From NCBI GenBank assembly GCA_002419285.1, contig DIFU01000024.1, forward strand, positions 1-7,162: a stretch of DNA of 7,162 nucleotides, given 5' to 3'. The DNA comes from Prolixibacteraceae bacterium UBA5740. Its GTDB lineage: Bacteria > Bacteroidota > Bacteroidia > Bacteroidales > Prolixibacteraceae. Position numbers and translations under genes: made by a program. Below, in pieces: positions 1 to 6,863 of the stretch (the stretch's first letter is position 1; each line of letters opens with the position of its first letter). The notes under the pieces were generated by a model that ran no database searches, was not told where the DNA came from, and was given only the letters and a program-made list of their open reading frames with translations.

Positions 1-1
1 A

Positions 2-121
2 TATTATCCAAAGTTCAATCAGCCGGAGAATCATTATTTTGAGAATATCGTATGGAATACAGAAAGGCATTTATTAATGGCTCTTGAAACAACCCTCTCT
101 TTTTATATATTCGTTTCCTAA
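2..121 (+). CDS. Possible C-terminal tail of an upstream gene (partial)
   Basis: A frame open from the window edge runs 39 codons to a TAA at 119-121, 21 bases before the next start. The first part (for example PENHYFENIVWNTERHL) looks like ordinary protein, but the last ten codons overlap a candidate promoter and look less natural. I do not recognise a family. An open frame of this length can occur by chance, so this is only a possibility; the stretch may simply be leader DNA of the next gene. Confidence 0.25.
   Translation, partial: YYPKFNQPENHYFENIVWNTERHLLMALETTLSFYIFVS
84..113 (+). promoter_or_regulatory. Candidate Bacteroidota-type promoter of the M1 peptidase gene
   Basis: TTG at 84-86 is followed after 19 bases by TATATTCG at 106-113. 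This matches the Bacteroidota housekeeping pattern (TTTG or TTG, 19-21 bases, TAnnTTTG) except for one base in the downstream box. Transcription would begin around 118-122, leaving a leader of about 20 bases before the ATG at 143. No Shine-Dalgarno sequence precedes that ATG, as is usual in the phylum. The match is by eye only. Confidence 0.4.
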
Positions 122-142
122 TTACAGCAAGATCTACGGGCA

Positions 143-2068
143 ATGAAATACATCCTCTTAATCCTGATAGTCCTATTTGTAGTACTTCCTGCCTTCAGCC
201 AAATGCCCGATTCTCTATTTATCGAGCGCAAGGCTGAAGTGGAAAGACTTGCAGCCCTGAAAAAGCTGAGTTTCACTGAAGATTCCCATCATCACATGAC
301 GGATTTTACCTATCAGCGAATGGAATGGATTATCAACCCGAAGGTCAAATACATTAAAGGAAAGATAACTACCAGGTTCACGTCAATCGTTGACCTTCTT
401 AGTGAGGTAAGGTTTGACCTTCACGATTCCCTTCGGGTTGATTCGGTGATGCAGCGCAATGAAAAACTCGGTTTTCTAAGAGAAAACCATACACTGGTCA
501 TTCCTCTCTCCCAACCGGTTCAATTAAACAATACCGATTCCATAACCATCTTTTATCAGGGCACCCCTTTCGAGTCTGGGTTTGGTTCGTTTGTCCAATC
601 CTATCACGCTGGCTCTCCCATTATCTGGACACTGTCAGAACCCTTTGGCGCAATGGAGTGGTGGCCTTGCAAACAGAGTCTGACTGACAAGATCGACTCA
701 ACCGATATCATTGTCACGACCCCAGCCGGTTACCGTGCCGCTTCCAATGGAATTCTGGTCAGTGAATCGGTTGACAACGAAAAGTGCCAAATGGTTTGGA
801 AGCACAGATATCCCATCGCGACATACCTGGTAGCCATTGCGGTAACCGACTATTCCGAGTTTTCAGATACCATCTTTCTCCCCGAAAACCGCAATTTTCC
901 TGTCCAGAATTTCGTATTCCCCGAGAATCTCGAATCAGCGAGAAACAATGTTCGCCAAACTGTTGACCTGATGTACCTTTTTAATGAATTATTCGGTGAA
1001 TACCCGTTTTCGAATGAAAAATACGGCCATGCACAATTCGGCTGGGGAGGTGGCATGGAACATCAAACCATGAGTTTCATGGGAAGCTTTGGCTTTGAAT
1101 TGATTTCCCATGAACTGGCACACCAATGGTTTGGGAATTATATCACCCTTTCTTCATGGAAAGACATCTGGCTTAATGAGGGCTTTGCAACCTACGCAGC
1201 CGGACTATCCTATGAAAATCTTCTTGACGGCTTCTGGTGGCCCCGATGGAAAAGGTTGAACCATGATAAAATCATCAGTAACCCGGGCGGTTCAGTGTAT
1301 GTTTCCGACACGACTGATGTTGGAAGGATCTTCGATGGTCGTCTGTCGTATTCAAAAGGGGCATACCTTCTCCATATGCTCCGATGGATAATGGGTGATG
1401 AACCCTTTTTTGAAGCTATCCGTAACTACCTGAACGATCCGCTATGCGCCTATGGATTTGCCTCAACTGAAATCGTAAAACGCCATTTTGAAACAACCGC
1501 AGGTTTTTCGTTGGATCGATTTTTCGAACAGTGGTACTTCGGACAAGGCTATCCCGTATATTCTTTGAGATACAGCATAATGGAAGGGAATAAGATCATG
1601 CTGAAACTCGACCAGGAAACCTCCCATCCATCAGTTGGCTTTTTTGAGATGCCGGTGCCGGTGCGCATTTACGGAGCCCAACCCGGAGATTCAATCGACT
1701 TTAGATTGACACACACCTATAGTGGCCAGGAGTTTTTACTGGACCCAGGATTCAGGATCGACCGAATTGTAATTGATCCCGATTTGTGGATACTCAAAAA
1801 GGTATCCTTCATTTCTAAAGCCAGCTTTTCAGAAATAACCACCCAACCTGAAATTTATCCTAATCCCTTCTCTGACCGTCTGTTTGTTAAAGTTCCTCCG
1901 GGAGATGTCTTACGGACAGTCGAAATCATTGACATGGATGGAAGACTTGTCGTAAAAACAACTGCAATCAGTGATATCCATACCGGCGATTTACCAAATG
2001 GACAGTACATTATCAGAATTCACACCGACAGGGGTACTGACACCTCAATGGCAGTCAAACATCATTGA
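143..2068 (+). CDS. Secreted M1-family zinc metallopeptidase (aminopeptidase) with T9SS sorting domain
   Basis: This is a 641-residue, predicted extracellular or surface-bound zinc peptidase that would release N-terminal residues from peptides. Residues 1-19 form a Sec signal peptide with likely cleavage at AFS|Q. An M1 N-terminal beta domain spans roughly 45-235 and includes the WWPCKQSLTDKID stretch. The catalytic domain follows, with the substrate-anchoring GGGMEH (302-307; GxMEN is usual), zinc ligands H323 and H327 with general base E324 in HELAHQW, the third ligand E346 exactly 18 residues after H327 in NEGFATY, and the catalytic tyrosine Y403 in YSKGAY. The active site is therefore complete. 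From YPNPF (572-576) to the end is a type A T9SS C-terminal domain, including the usual DLPNGQYIIRI stretch, which in this phylum directs export across the outer membrane and often surface anchoring. The ATG at 143 is chosen because it yields a full signal peptide. The gene appears monocistronic and converges on the OsmC-family gene. Substrate specificity cannot be read; GGGMEH rather than GAMEN is a mild departure. Confidence 0.93.
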   Translation: MKYILLILIVLFVVLPAFSQMPDSLFIERKAEVERLAALKKLSFTEDSHHHMTDFTYQRMEWIINPKVKYIKGKITTRFTSIVDLLSEVRFDLHDSLRVDSVMQRNEKLGFLRENHTLVIPLSQPVQLNNTDSITIFYQGTPFESGFGSFVQSYHAGSPIIWTLSEPFGAMEWWPCKQSLTDKIDSTDIIVTTPAGYRAASNGILVSESVDNEKCQMVWKHRYPIATYLVAIAVTDYSEFSDTIFLPENRNFPVQNFVFPENLESARNNVRQTVDLMYLFNELFGEYPFSNEKYGHAQFGWGGGMEHQTMSFMGSFGFELISHELAHQWFGNYITLSSWKDIWLNEGFATYAAGLSYENLLDGFWWPRWKRLNHDKIISNPGGSVYVSDTTDVGRIFDGRLSYSKGAYLLHMLRWIMGDEPFFEAIRNYLNDPLCAYGFASTEIVKRHFETTAGFSLDRFFEQWYFGQGYPVYSLRYSIMEGNKIMLKLDQETSHPSVGFFEMPVPVRIYGAQPGDSIDFRLTHTYSGQEFLLDPGFRIDRIVIDPDLWILKKVSFISKASFSEITTQPEIYPNPFSDRLFVKVPPGDVLRTVEIIDMDGRLVVKTTAISDIHTGDLPNGQYIIRIHTDRGTDTSMAVKHH

Positions 2069-2074
2069 CCTGAC

Positions 2075-2491
2075 TTATTCCGGATCTCTCCAGTTGAAAA
2101 TGATGGTTTGTTTCAGTTCAGGATGCAGGCTGAGCGGAACAGGACTGATTCCTGCCACCGATTCGACCAGGCGTTTTGACTCCTCAGGAAAGTGTTTGCG
2201 TGGAAAATTGAATTCAACGATCACTTCAGCCACCCGCCGCGGATCAGAAGCCATAATCTTGGTAACTTCAACCTCAGTTCCGACAATGTCAATGTCATGG
2301 TCACGGGCTTTAATCCCCATAATCGTCATGATGCAACTTCCCAGTGCGGTAGCCAGCAGGTCGGTCGGAGAAAAGAACTCCCCCTTTCCCCGATTGTCAA
2401 GGGGAGCATCGGTCAATACTTTGTTACCCGACTGAATGTGGGTATTTTCTGTCCTTAGGTCACCCAAATAAATGGTTTTTATCGTTGCCAT
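2075..2491 (-). CDS. OsmC-family protein lacking the second redox cysteine
   Basis: This is a 138-residue cytoplasmic protein of the OsmC/Ohr superfamily, whose best-studied members reduce organic hydroperoxides with a cysteine pair. Hallmarks are the opening IYLGDLRTENTHIQSG, the helix FSPTDLLATALGSC with the first cysteine at C53, the EVTKIMASDPRRV strand and the C-terminal SLHPELKQ. The segment where relatives carry CPV reads SPV, with S116 encoded by AGT at 2146-2144, so the classical dithiol pair is incomplete. I chose the ATG at 2491 because the family normally begins there and is about 135-140 residues long. A start at 2530 would add 13 residues unlike the family. The gene runs divergently from the NikR-like regulator across a 145-base spacer and ends 6 bases from the peptidase stop. 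Without the second cysteine, peroxidase activity is uncertain; a role in sulphur or thiol chemistry is equally open. Confidence 0.88.
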   Translation of the reverse strand: MATIKTIYLGDLRTENTHIQSGNKVLTDAPLDNRGKGEFFSPTDLLATALGSCIMTIMGIKARDHDIDIVGTEVEVTKIMASDPRRVAEVIVEFNFPRKHFPEESKRLVESVAGISPVPLSLHPELKQTIIFNWRDPE

Positions 2492-2636
2492 ACTTTCAGA
2501 TTTGATACCCTGAATATACAACCATTTCACATTACATTACGACGCATTTGTCTGATTAAAACCACTGAGTTTTCTAAAAGAACCACACATTCATTCATTT
2601 TTGTATTTTTAAGAACTCACTATTAAATGATCAGTT
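2492..2636. promoter_or_regulatory. Divergent intergenic control region between the OsmC and NikR-like genes
   Basis: These 145 AT-rich bases must hold the promoters of both flanking genes. I see no clean TAnnTTTG box; the closest is TATTTTTA at 2604-2611 on the plus strand, one mismatch from the consensus but with no TTG at the right distance. Neither start has a Shine-Dalgarno sequence. No copy of the E. coli NikR operator (GTATGA-N16-TCATAC) is visible. Autoregulation by the NikR-like protein is plausible from position only. Confidence 0.4.
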
Positions 2637-3038
2637 ATGTCGGTAACACGTTTTGGAGTATCCCTGGAGGAAGAACTGCTTAAGGCACTTGATGAATATG
2701 TCATTGAAAATCAATTTTCGAACCGTTCCCAAGCCATTCGATACCTGGTTGAGAAAAATCTTGTGGAAAAGAAATGGAAATGCGACAACACGGTTGCAGG
2801 AGCCATTACCCTTGTTTATCAGTACAGCCGGAATGATATCAGGTCCCGATCGGCAGAAATACAGGCTGAATACAGGGAATTTGTATTAGCCACACAGTTT
2901 TTCAGGGTTTCCGACGAGAATTGCCTTGAAATTGTTGCCGTTAAGGGACCTTCCCATCAATTGACAGGGCTTTCGGATAAACTGATCAGCATCAAAGGAA
3001 TACAACATGGCAAGCTGGTGATGTCAAAAGCAGATTAA
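2637..3038 (+). CDS. NikR-like ribbon-helix-helix/ACT regulator with degenerate nickel site
   Basis: This 133-residue protein has the NikR architecture and length: an N-terminal ribbon-helix-helix DNA-binding domain (about 1-48; strand RFGVSLEEELL, then NRSQAIRYLVE) and a C-terminal ACT-type tetramerisation and metal domain (about 53-130; CLEIVAVKG, then GIQHGKL). R5 and S9 sit at the DNA-contact positions of the beta strand. Aligned by eye on the conserved cysteine, the four E. coli nickel ligands H76, H87, H89 and C95 correspond here to A77, F88, R90 and C96, so only the cysteine remains. The acidic E30 and D34 of the E. coli potassium site are Q32 and Y36. The protein should fold and bind DNA as family members do, but is unlikely to sense nickel in the known way. 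It starts at the ATG giving the family N-terminus. The TonB receptor begins 38 bases downstream with no terminator hairpin between, so joint transcription and receptor control are likely. I leave the symbol blank because the ligand set does not support calling it NikR proper. Confidence 0.85.
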   Translation: MSVTRFGVSLEEELLKALDEYVIENQFSNRSQAIRYLVEKNLVEKKWKCDNTVAGAITLVYQYSRNDIRSRSAEIQAEYREFVLATQFFRVSDENCLEIVAVKGPSHQLTGLSDKLISIKGIQHGKLVMSKAD

Positions 3039-3062
3039 TTTTTTTTATATATTGCGTAACAC

Positions 3063-3076
3063 TATTTTATAAAATA
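3063..3076. promoter_or_regulatory. Perfect 14-base palindrome abutting the TonB receptor start; possible operator
   Basis: TATTTTATAAAATA is a perfect inverted repeat ending on the base before the receptor ATG at 3077. Its place, just behind a regulator gene and touching the start of its likely target, would suit an operator or a site blocking translation initiation. It is pure A/T, so chance is a serious alternative, and it does not resemble the E. coli NikR dyad. Confidence 0.25.
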
Positions 3077-5185
3077 ATGACACGATTTACACTTATTCAA
3101 AGATGGACCGTTGGCATACTTGCTTTACTTCTATCAGTGGGGTTGGCTAATAGCCAGACTCTTACAGGCAAAGTAACCGACCAGGCAACAGGAACGGCAT
3201 TATCTGATGTAGCTGTTGTGGCTGGAAAAAGCAGCAAGGGAGCAGTGACTGATCAGGAAGGCAACTACAGGCTTACACTGGAACCGGGGAAATATTCACT
3301 CGAGTTCAGGCATGTCGGGTATCATCATCAAAGAAAGGAAGTGACAATTGAGGAGGGAACAACATCCGTAAAGATTGATATTGGTCTCGTGCCTGAAATT
3401 TACCGCCAGGAGCAGATAGTGGTAACTGCCAGCAAGACAGGGATGCACAGGGACATTGCCCCCATGAACGTATCGGTGATCAATTCACAACAAATCGGGC
3501 AAAGTACCGAATCGAATGTGCTTCCGGTCATCAGTGGCCAGATCCCCGGCGTGTTTGTCACTGAACGGGGTGTAACCGGATTTGGTCTGGCAGGAGGATC
3601 AGCCGGGAAAATCAGTATCCGGGGTGTTGGAGGCAGTGATGCTTCTTTCCCTGTATTGCTGCTTATCGATGGCCAGCCACAATTCATGGGAATGATGGGT
3701 CATGCCCTTCCCGACACCTATGTTTCGACAGATATTGAAAAGGTGGAGGTGGTCAAAGGTCCGGCATCGATACTTTATGGGACCAATGCCATGGGAGGTG
3801 CCATTAATCTCATAACCCGACGACAGCAGGATGAAGGATTCGACTTCAGGGGAAGGGTTATGTATGGCACTTTCAATACCCAAAAATATACGGTTTCGTC
3901 GGGATTTAAAAAGGATAACCTGGATGTAACGGCATCCTACAATCATGACCAAACCGATGGAGACCGTCCCAATTCAGATTTTAATATCGACAACGGGTAT
4001 TTGCGAGTCGGATACAAGCTAAATGAACATTTTTCGGTCGATGGCAACGTAAGCCACAGTAGTTTTAAGGCGTATGATCCGGGATCCATTTATGCACCCA
4101 ATCCCTCGGCATTCGACAACAAAAGCCAATGGGTGGATATTCAGCGAACCAACGCATACTTCACCCTGACAAATCAATTCGACCAGTCAGAAGGAGGACT
4201 GAAAGGATACTATATGACAGGGGACCACTCAATATATGACGGTTGGCGTTCAAAAGACGAAAATATGGGAATCAGCCTATACCAGGGTCTGAGGTTGTTT
4301 AGCAATAACCTCATCAGTTTTGGAGCCGATATCAAGAAGTATGGTGGCCGGGGTGAGGCACCATCGTTGGGTGCCCGAAGTGGCGAGTGGATTAACGTAA
4401 ATGAATTGGGCGGTTATGTGTTTGTCCAGCAGAGATTTTTCGGTCGGCTGACCCTGAATGCCGGACTAAGATACGATCACCATTCTGTGTTTGGAGGCAC
4501 CTGGGTTCCACAGACCGGTGCAGCCTTTAACACTGGTTTTCATTCGACAATAAAAGCCTCTTTGTCAAAAGGATTTCGAAATCCTACGGTACGGGAGCTT
4601 TATCTGTTCCCACCAGCCAATGCCTCACTTGAGCCTGAAAAGCTGTGGAATTATGAACTCTCATACAGCCAGGATTTCGGTCAGGGCCGCGGAAATGCCA
4701 CGATTACCGTTTATGCCATTGATGGAGAAAACCTGATCATGGTAGTCCCCAATCCCAATACTCCGCCACCGGTCATCAACATGAACTCAGGGTCCTTCTA
4801 CCATACCGGATTTGAACTGGATGCCAGATACAGAATGACTGACAACCTCTCAGTGCAATTAGGATATAGCTTTGTGGACATGGATACCCCAAAAGTGGGT
4901 GCTCCCGGAAACCAGCTTCTTATGGGAGCGCAGTACCGCCTTGGTAAATTTGAGGTGATGTCTTCATTACAGGTAGTGGGTGACCTGTATACCAAAGTTA
5001 TGCCATTGAATGAAATGGTCAGTGAAAGCTTTGCCAACCTTACCGGAAAAATCAGTTATCGACCCGTAAGCCAAGTAACCCTTTTTTTTTCAGGAGAAAA
5101 CCTGTTGAATCAGGAGTACCAGCTCCAATATGGATATCCGATGCCGGGAACCACCATGCTGACGGGGATGAACATCAACTTCTGA
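3077..5185 (+). CDS. TonB-dependent outer-membrane receptor with N-terminal CarboxypepD-reg-like domain
   Basis: A 702-residue active transporter of the BtuB/CirA/FepA-like class, which would bring a scarce solute (metal complex, siderophore or cofactor) across the outer membrane using TonB-ExbBD energy. A signal peptide covers 1-26 (cleavage near ANS|Q). Residues 28-107 are a CarboxypepD-reg-like beta-sandwich (LTGKVTDQATGTALSDV, then GNYRLTLEPGKYSLEF), typical of Bacteroidota receptors. A TonB-box-like EQIVVTAS lies at 112-119, the plug at about 122-249 (IRGVGG, VLLLIDGQ, EKVEVVKGPASILYGTNAMG), and the 22-strand-type barrel from about 250 to the end, with SKGFRNPTVRELYLF and the C-terminal GENLLNQEYQLQYGYP. 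The terminal residue is phenylalanine, as expected for the outer-membrane assembly signal. The gene lies 38 bases behind the NikR-like regulator and probably shares its transcript. No SusD partner is adjacent on this strand. A nickel or other transition-metal complex would be the usual guess beside a NikR-type gene, but the regulator's lost ligands weaken it. A nine-T run at 5082-5090 lies in the barrel. Confidence 0.93.
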   Translation: MTRFTLIQRWTVGILALLLSVGLANSQTLTGKVTDQATGTALSDVAVVAGKSSKGAVTDQEGNYRLTLEPGKYSLEFRHVGYHHQRKEVTIEEGTTSVKIDIGLVPEIYRQEQIVVTASKTGMHRDIAPMNVSVINSQQIGQSTESNVLPVISGQIPGVFVTERGVTGFGLAGGSAGKISIRGVGGSDASFPVLLLIDGQPQFMGMMGHALPDTYVSTDIEKVEVVKGPASILYGTNAMGGAINLITRRQQDEGFDFRGRVMYGTFNTQKYTVSSGFKKDNLDVTASYNHDQTDGDRPNSDFNIDNGYLRVGYKLNEHFSVDGNVSHSSFKAYDPGSIYAPNPSAFDNKSQWVDIQRTNAYFTLTNQFDQSEGGLKGYYMTGDHSIYDGWRSKDENMGISLYQGLRLFSNNLISFGADIKKYGGRGEAPSLGARSGEWINVNELGGYVFVQQRFFGRLTLNAGLRYDHHSVFGGTWVPQTGAAFNTGFHSTIKASLSKGFRNPTVRELYLFPPANASLEPEKLWNYELSYSQDFGQGRGNATITVYAIDGENLIMVVPNPNTPPPVINMNSGSFYHTGFELDARYRMTDNLSVQLGYSFVDMDTPKVGAPGNQLLMGAQYRLGKFEVMSSLQVVGDLYTKVMPLNEMVSESFANLTGKISYRPVSQVTLFFSGENLLNQEYQLQYGYPMPGTTMLTGMNINF

Positions 5186-5197
5186 AATCAACTAAAA

Positions 5198-5224
5198 AAA
5201 GGCTGCCCCAGTGGGACAGCCTTT
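5198..5224. terminator. Bidirectional intrinsic terminator between the TonB receptor and susD
   Basis: AAAGGCTG-CCC pairs with GGG-A-CAGCCTTT, giving an 11-base-pair stem with one bulged A (5216) and a CAGT loop. Read on the minus strand, the stem runs into seven consecutive T (complement of 5194-5200), making an excellent terminator for the susCD operon 20 bases after its stop. On the plus strand it is followed by TTTCAATTTTC, a weaker U-tract, 12 bases after the receptor stop. It sits squarely between convergent genes. Confidence 0.9.
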
Positions 5225-5244
5225 CAATTTTCTTCATAAATCTG

Positions 5245-6840
5245 TTAGTATCCAGGATTCTGTTGATCCTTCAGAGCCGGATTGGCATTCAGTTCAACCA
5301 GCGGAATTGGCCATACAAATTTAAAATTATCATAAGGTACGGCAACCACACCATAAGGTCCGCTATATTCTGTTCCTAATTCGTAAGCACCGGCTGCTAC
5401 CGGGTCGGCATTGGCAAGTTTTGCAGGAACACCGTTAATCGGGAAATGAGGGCACTGTTGCAGGCGATGGATATCGGGCCAGCGGCGTCCTTCCATTGCG
5501 AGTTCAATGCGCCTTTCGGCTAGGATTGCTTTGAGCAAAGCAACGTTATCGGCAAAATCGGAAGCCTTATAACTCTGGGTGGCTTTATCAGCCAGTGCCC
5601 TGTCTCTCACCATATTGACATATTTCAGAGCTTCATCCACGTTGTTATTCCGGGCATAAGCTTCTGCAATATTCAACAATACCTCAGCATATCGCATCAT
5701 TGGAGAAGCGTCGGTATAATTGGTATCATCCTTGTACTTCTCGGTGAAGATGCCAGTAACAACACCTGAGGCATTTTTACGAATCAATACCATGTTGCCC
5801 TCGGTCCTTCTTTTATCATCCGCTCTCCAGTATGAATTTCTCCAGATAATAGGACTTATGGCCACCAACTGGCGTCTTTTATACTGCGAAGCCAAGGCAG
5901 CATTTACCCCTGGGTTATTGGTGGCTGAATTCTCCATACCATAAATATATTCACTGTTGGTATAATTGGCTGCAAAGCAGGTCCAAGGTTCAGCACCCAA
6001 TGCATATTCATTCAGGCTGATCAATTTCAAACCTTCGGTTATGACATTGTTCATGTCCCACATATGTTGATAAACCCTGACTTTATAAGCTATTGCAGCA
6101 CCTTTGGTTCCCCTGGTGATTTTTGCATTACCAGTTCTGCCAGCCTTATTCGGAAGGTTTGATTCTGCGAAGGCAAGATCCTCAAGAATTTTACCATATA
6201 CAAATCCTACGGTTTCCCTGCCTTTCTGAAGACCTTCATCAATAGCGGCCTGGGTAGTGAAAGGCTTATCATGGTATGGTACACCAGGATGGGAAGCATT
6301 AGCCGTATGTTTGTATGGACGGGCAAACATAACCAGAAGATCATGATAAGCCGCGGCCCTGAGAAGGCGGGCTTCTCCTTCATAAATTTTTGCTTTGTCT
6401 GCCGTGATAACACCTGATTCGCCAGCTTTCGTGACACCTTCAATGATAATGTTACAGCGGTTGATCAGACGGTATGTATCACTCCAGTACCATACATTAT
6501 TGGCCGTTGTCGGGTCATAAGTACCTTCATAGGTGAAACGATAAAAAGTCTGAAGATTGATGGCATCTTCACCCCGGTTGTCACCTTGCTGAACAAAAGC
6601 AGCCCCAAAAGGATAACCCCTCTGGTTACCGGCAGCATCACCACGCTGCGCGGCATTATACATACCGATTACGGATAGCTCGATCAAATCGGGCGTAGTA
6701 AATGCAGTAGTTTCAGAAACAGAGGAATAAGGATCGAGTTCGATGATCTCTTCGCAGGAGCCTAACACCAACGCAAAAGCAATAACAGGTATCAGCACCA
6801 ACTTATGTATTTTTTTCAAAAAGGAATTTACTCTTTTCAT
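5245..6840 (-). CDS. RagB/SusD-family surface nutrient-binding lipoprotein
   Basis: A 531-residue outer-membrane lipoprotein that would form the lid of a SusCD importer and capture glycan or peptide ligands at the cell surface. A lipoprotein signal peptide ends in LVLGSC, making C29 the lipidated residue. The acidic residues just after it (EEIIELD) fit a Bacteroidota surface-export signal. Family landmarks in order are the LDPYSSVSE entry, the helical TPR-like segment GEARLLRAAAYHDLLVMFARPY split as 155-168 and 169-176, RYAEVLLNIAEAYAR (383-397), LAERRIELAMEGRRWPDIHR (440-459) and the diagnostic C-terminal FVWPIPLVELNANPAL (508-523) ending in NPGY. Length is normal for the family and the frame is intact. 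It follows susC after 23 bases with no terminator, so the two are cotranscribed, and ends at a strong hairpin. No glycoside hydrolase or peptidase gene is in the visible part of the operon, so the ligand is unknown. Confidence 0.95.
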   Translation of the reverse strand: MKRVNSFLKKIHKLVLIPVIAFALVLGSCEEIIELDPYSSVSETTAFTTPDLIELSVIGMYNAAQRGDAAGNQRGYPFGAAFVQQGDNRGEDAINLQTFYRFTYEGTYDPTTANNVWYWSDTYRLINRCNIIIEGVTKAGESGVITADKAKIYEGEARLLRAAAYHDLLVMFARPYKHTANASHPGVPYHDKPFTTQAAIDEGLQKGRETVGFVYGKILEDLAFAESNLPNKAGRTGNAKITRGTKGAAIAYKVRVYQHMWDMNNVITEGLKLISLNEYALGAEPWTCFAANYTNSEYIYGMENSATNNPGVNAALASQYKRRQLVAISPIIWRNSYWRADDKRRTEGNMVLIRKNASGVVTGIFTEKYKDDTNYTDASPMMRYAEVLLNIAEAYARNNNVDEALKYVNMVRDRALADKATQSYKASDFADNVALLKAILAERRIELAMEGRRWPDIHRLQQCPHFPINGVPAKLANADPVAAGAYELGTEYSGPYGVVAVPYDNFKFVWPIPLVELNANPALKDQQNPGY

Positions 6841-6863
6841 ATGTATGTCTTTATAAAATTCAA

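Noticed and set aside
2053..2068. GTCAA-N6-TTGAC hairpin at the end of the peptidase gene as a terminator
   Set aside because: The stem is only five base pairs and no T-run follows.
1971..2435. Plus-strand open frame of 154 codons across the end of the peptidase gene and most of the OsmC gene
   Set aside because: It overlaps two strongly recognisable genes in another frame or strand, and its translation is rich in Ser/Thr with no domain resemblance.
2588..2600. Three tandem CATT units as a phase-variation repeat
   Set aside because: Three copies are too few for a slippage-driven switch and are expected by chance in A/T-rich spacer DNA.
2595..2630. Inverted repeat TCATTT-N24-AAATGA ahead of the NikR-like gene as an operator
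   Set aside because: Arms are only six bases and A/T rich, and the spacing does not match the known N16 NikR dyad; chance is likely.
3031..3054. T8 run just after the NikR-like gene as a terminator
   Set aside because: No stable stem precedes the T run; only a three-base CTG/CAG pairing is possible, so termination is not supported.
3400..3952. Minus-strand open frames opposite the TonB receptor plug
   Set aside because: They are antisense to well-conserved plug motifs and show no protein-like features or start context.
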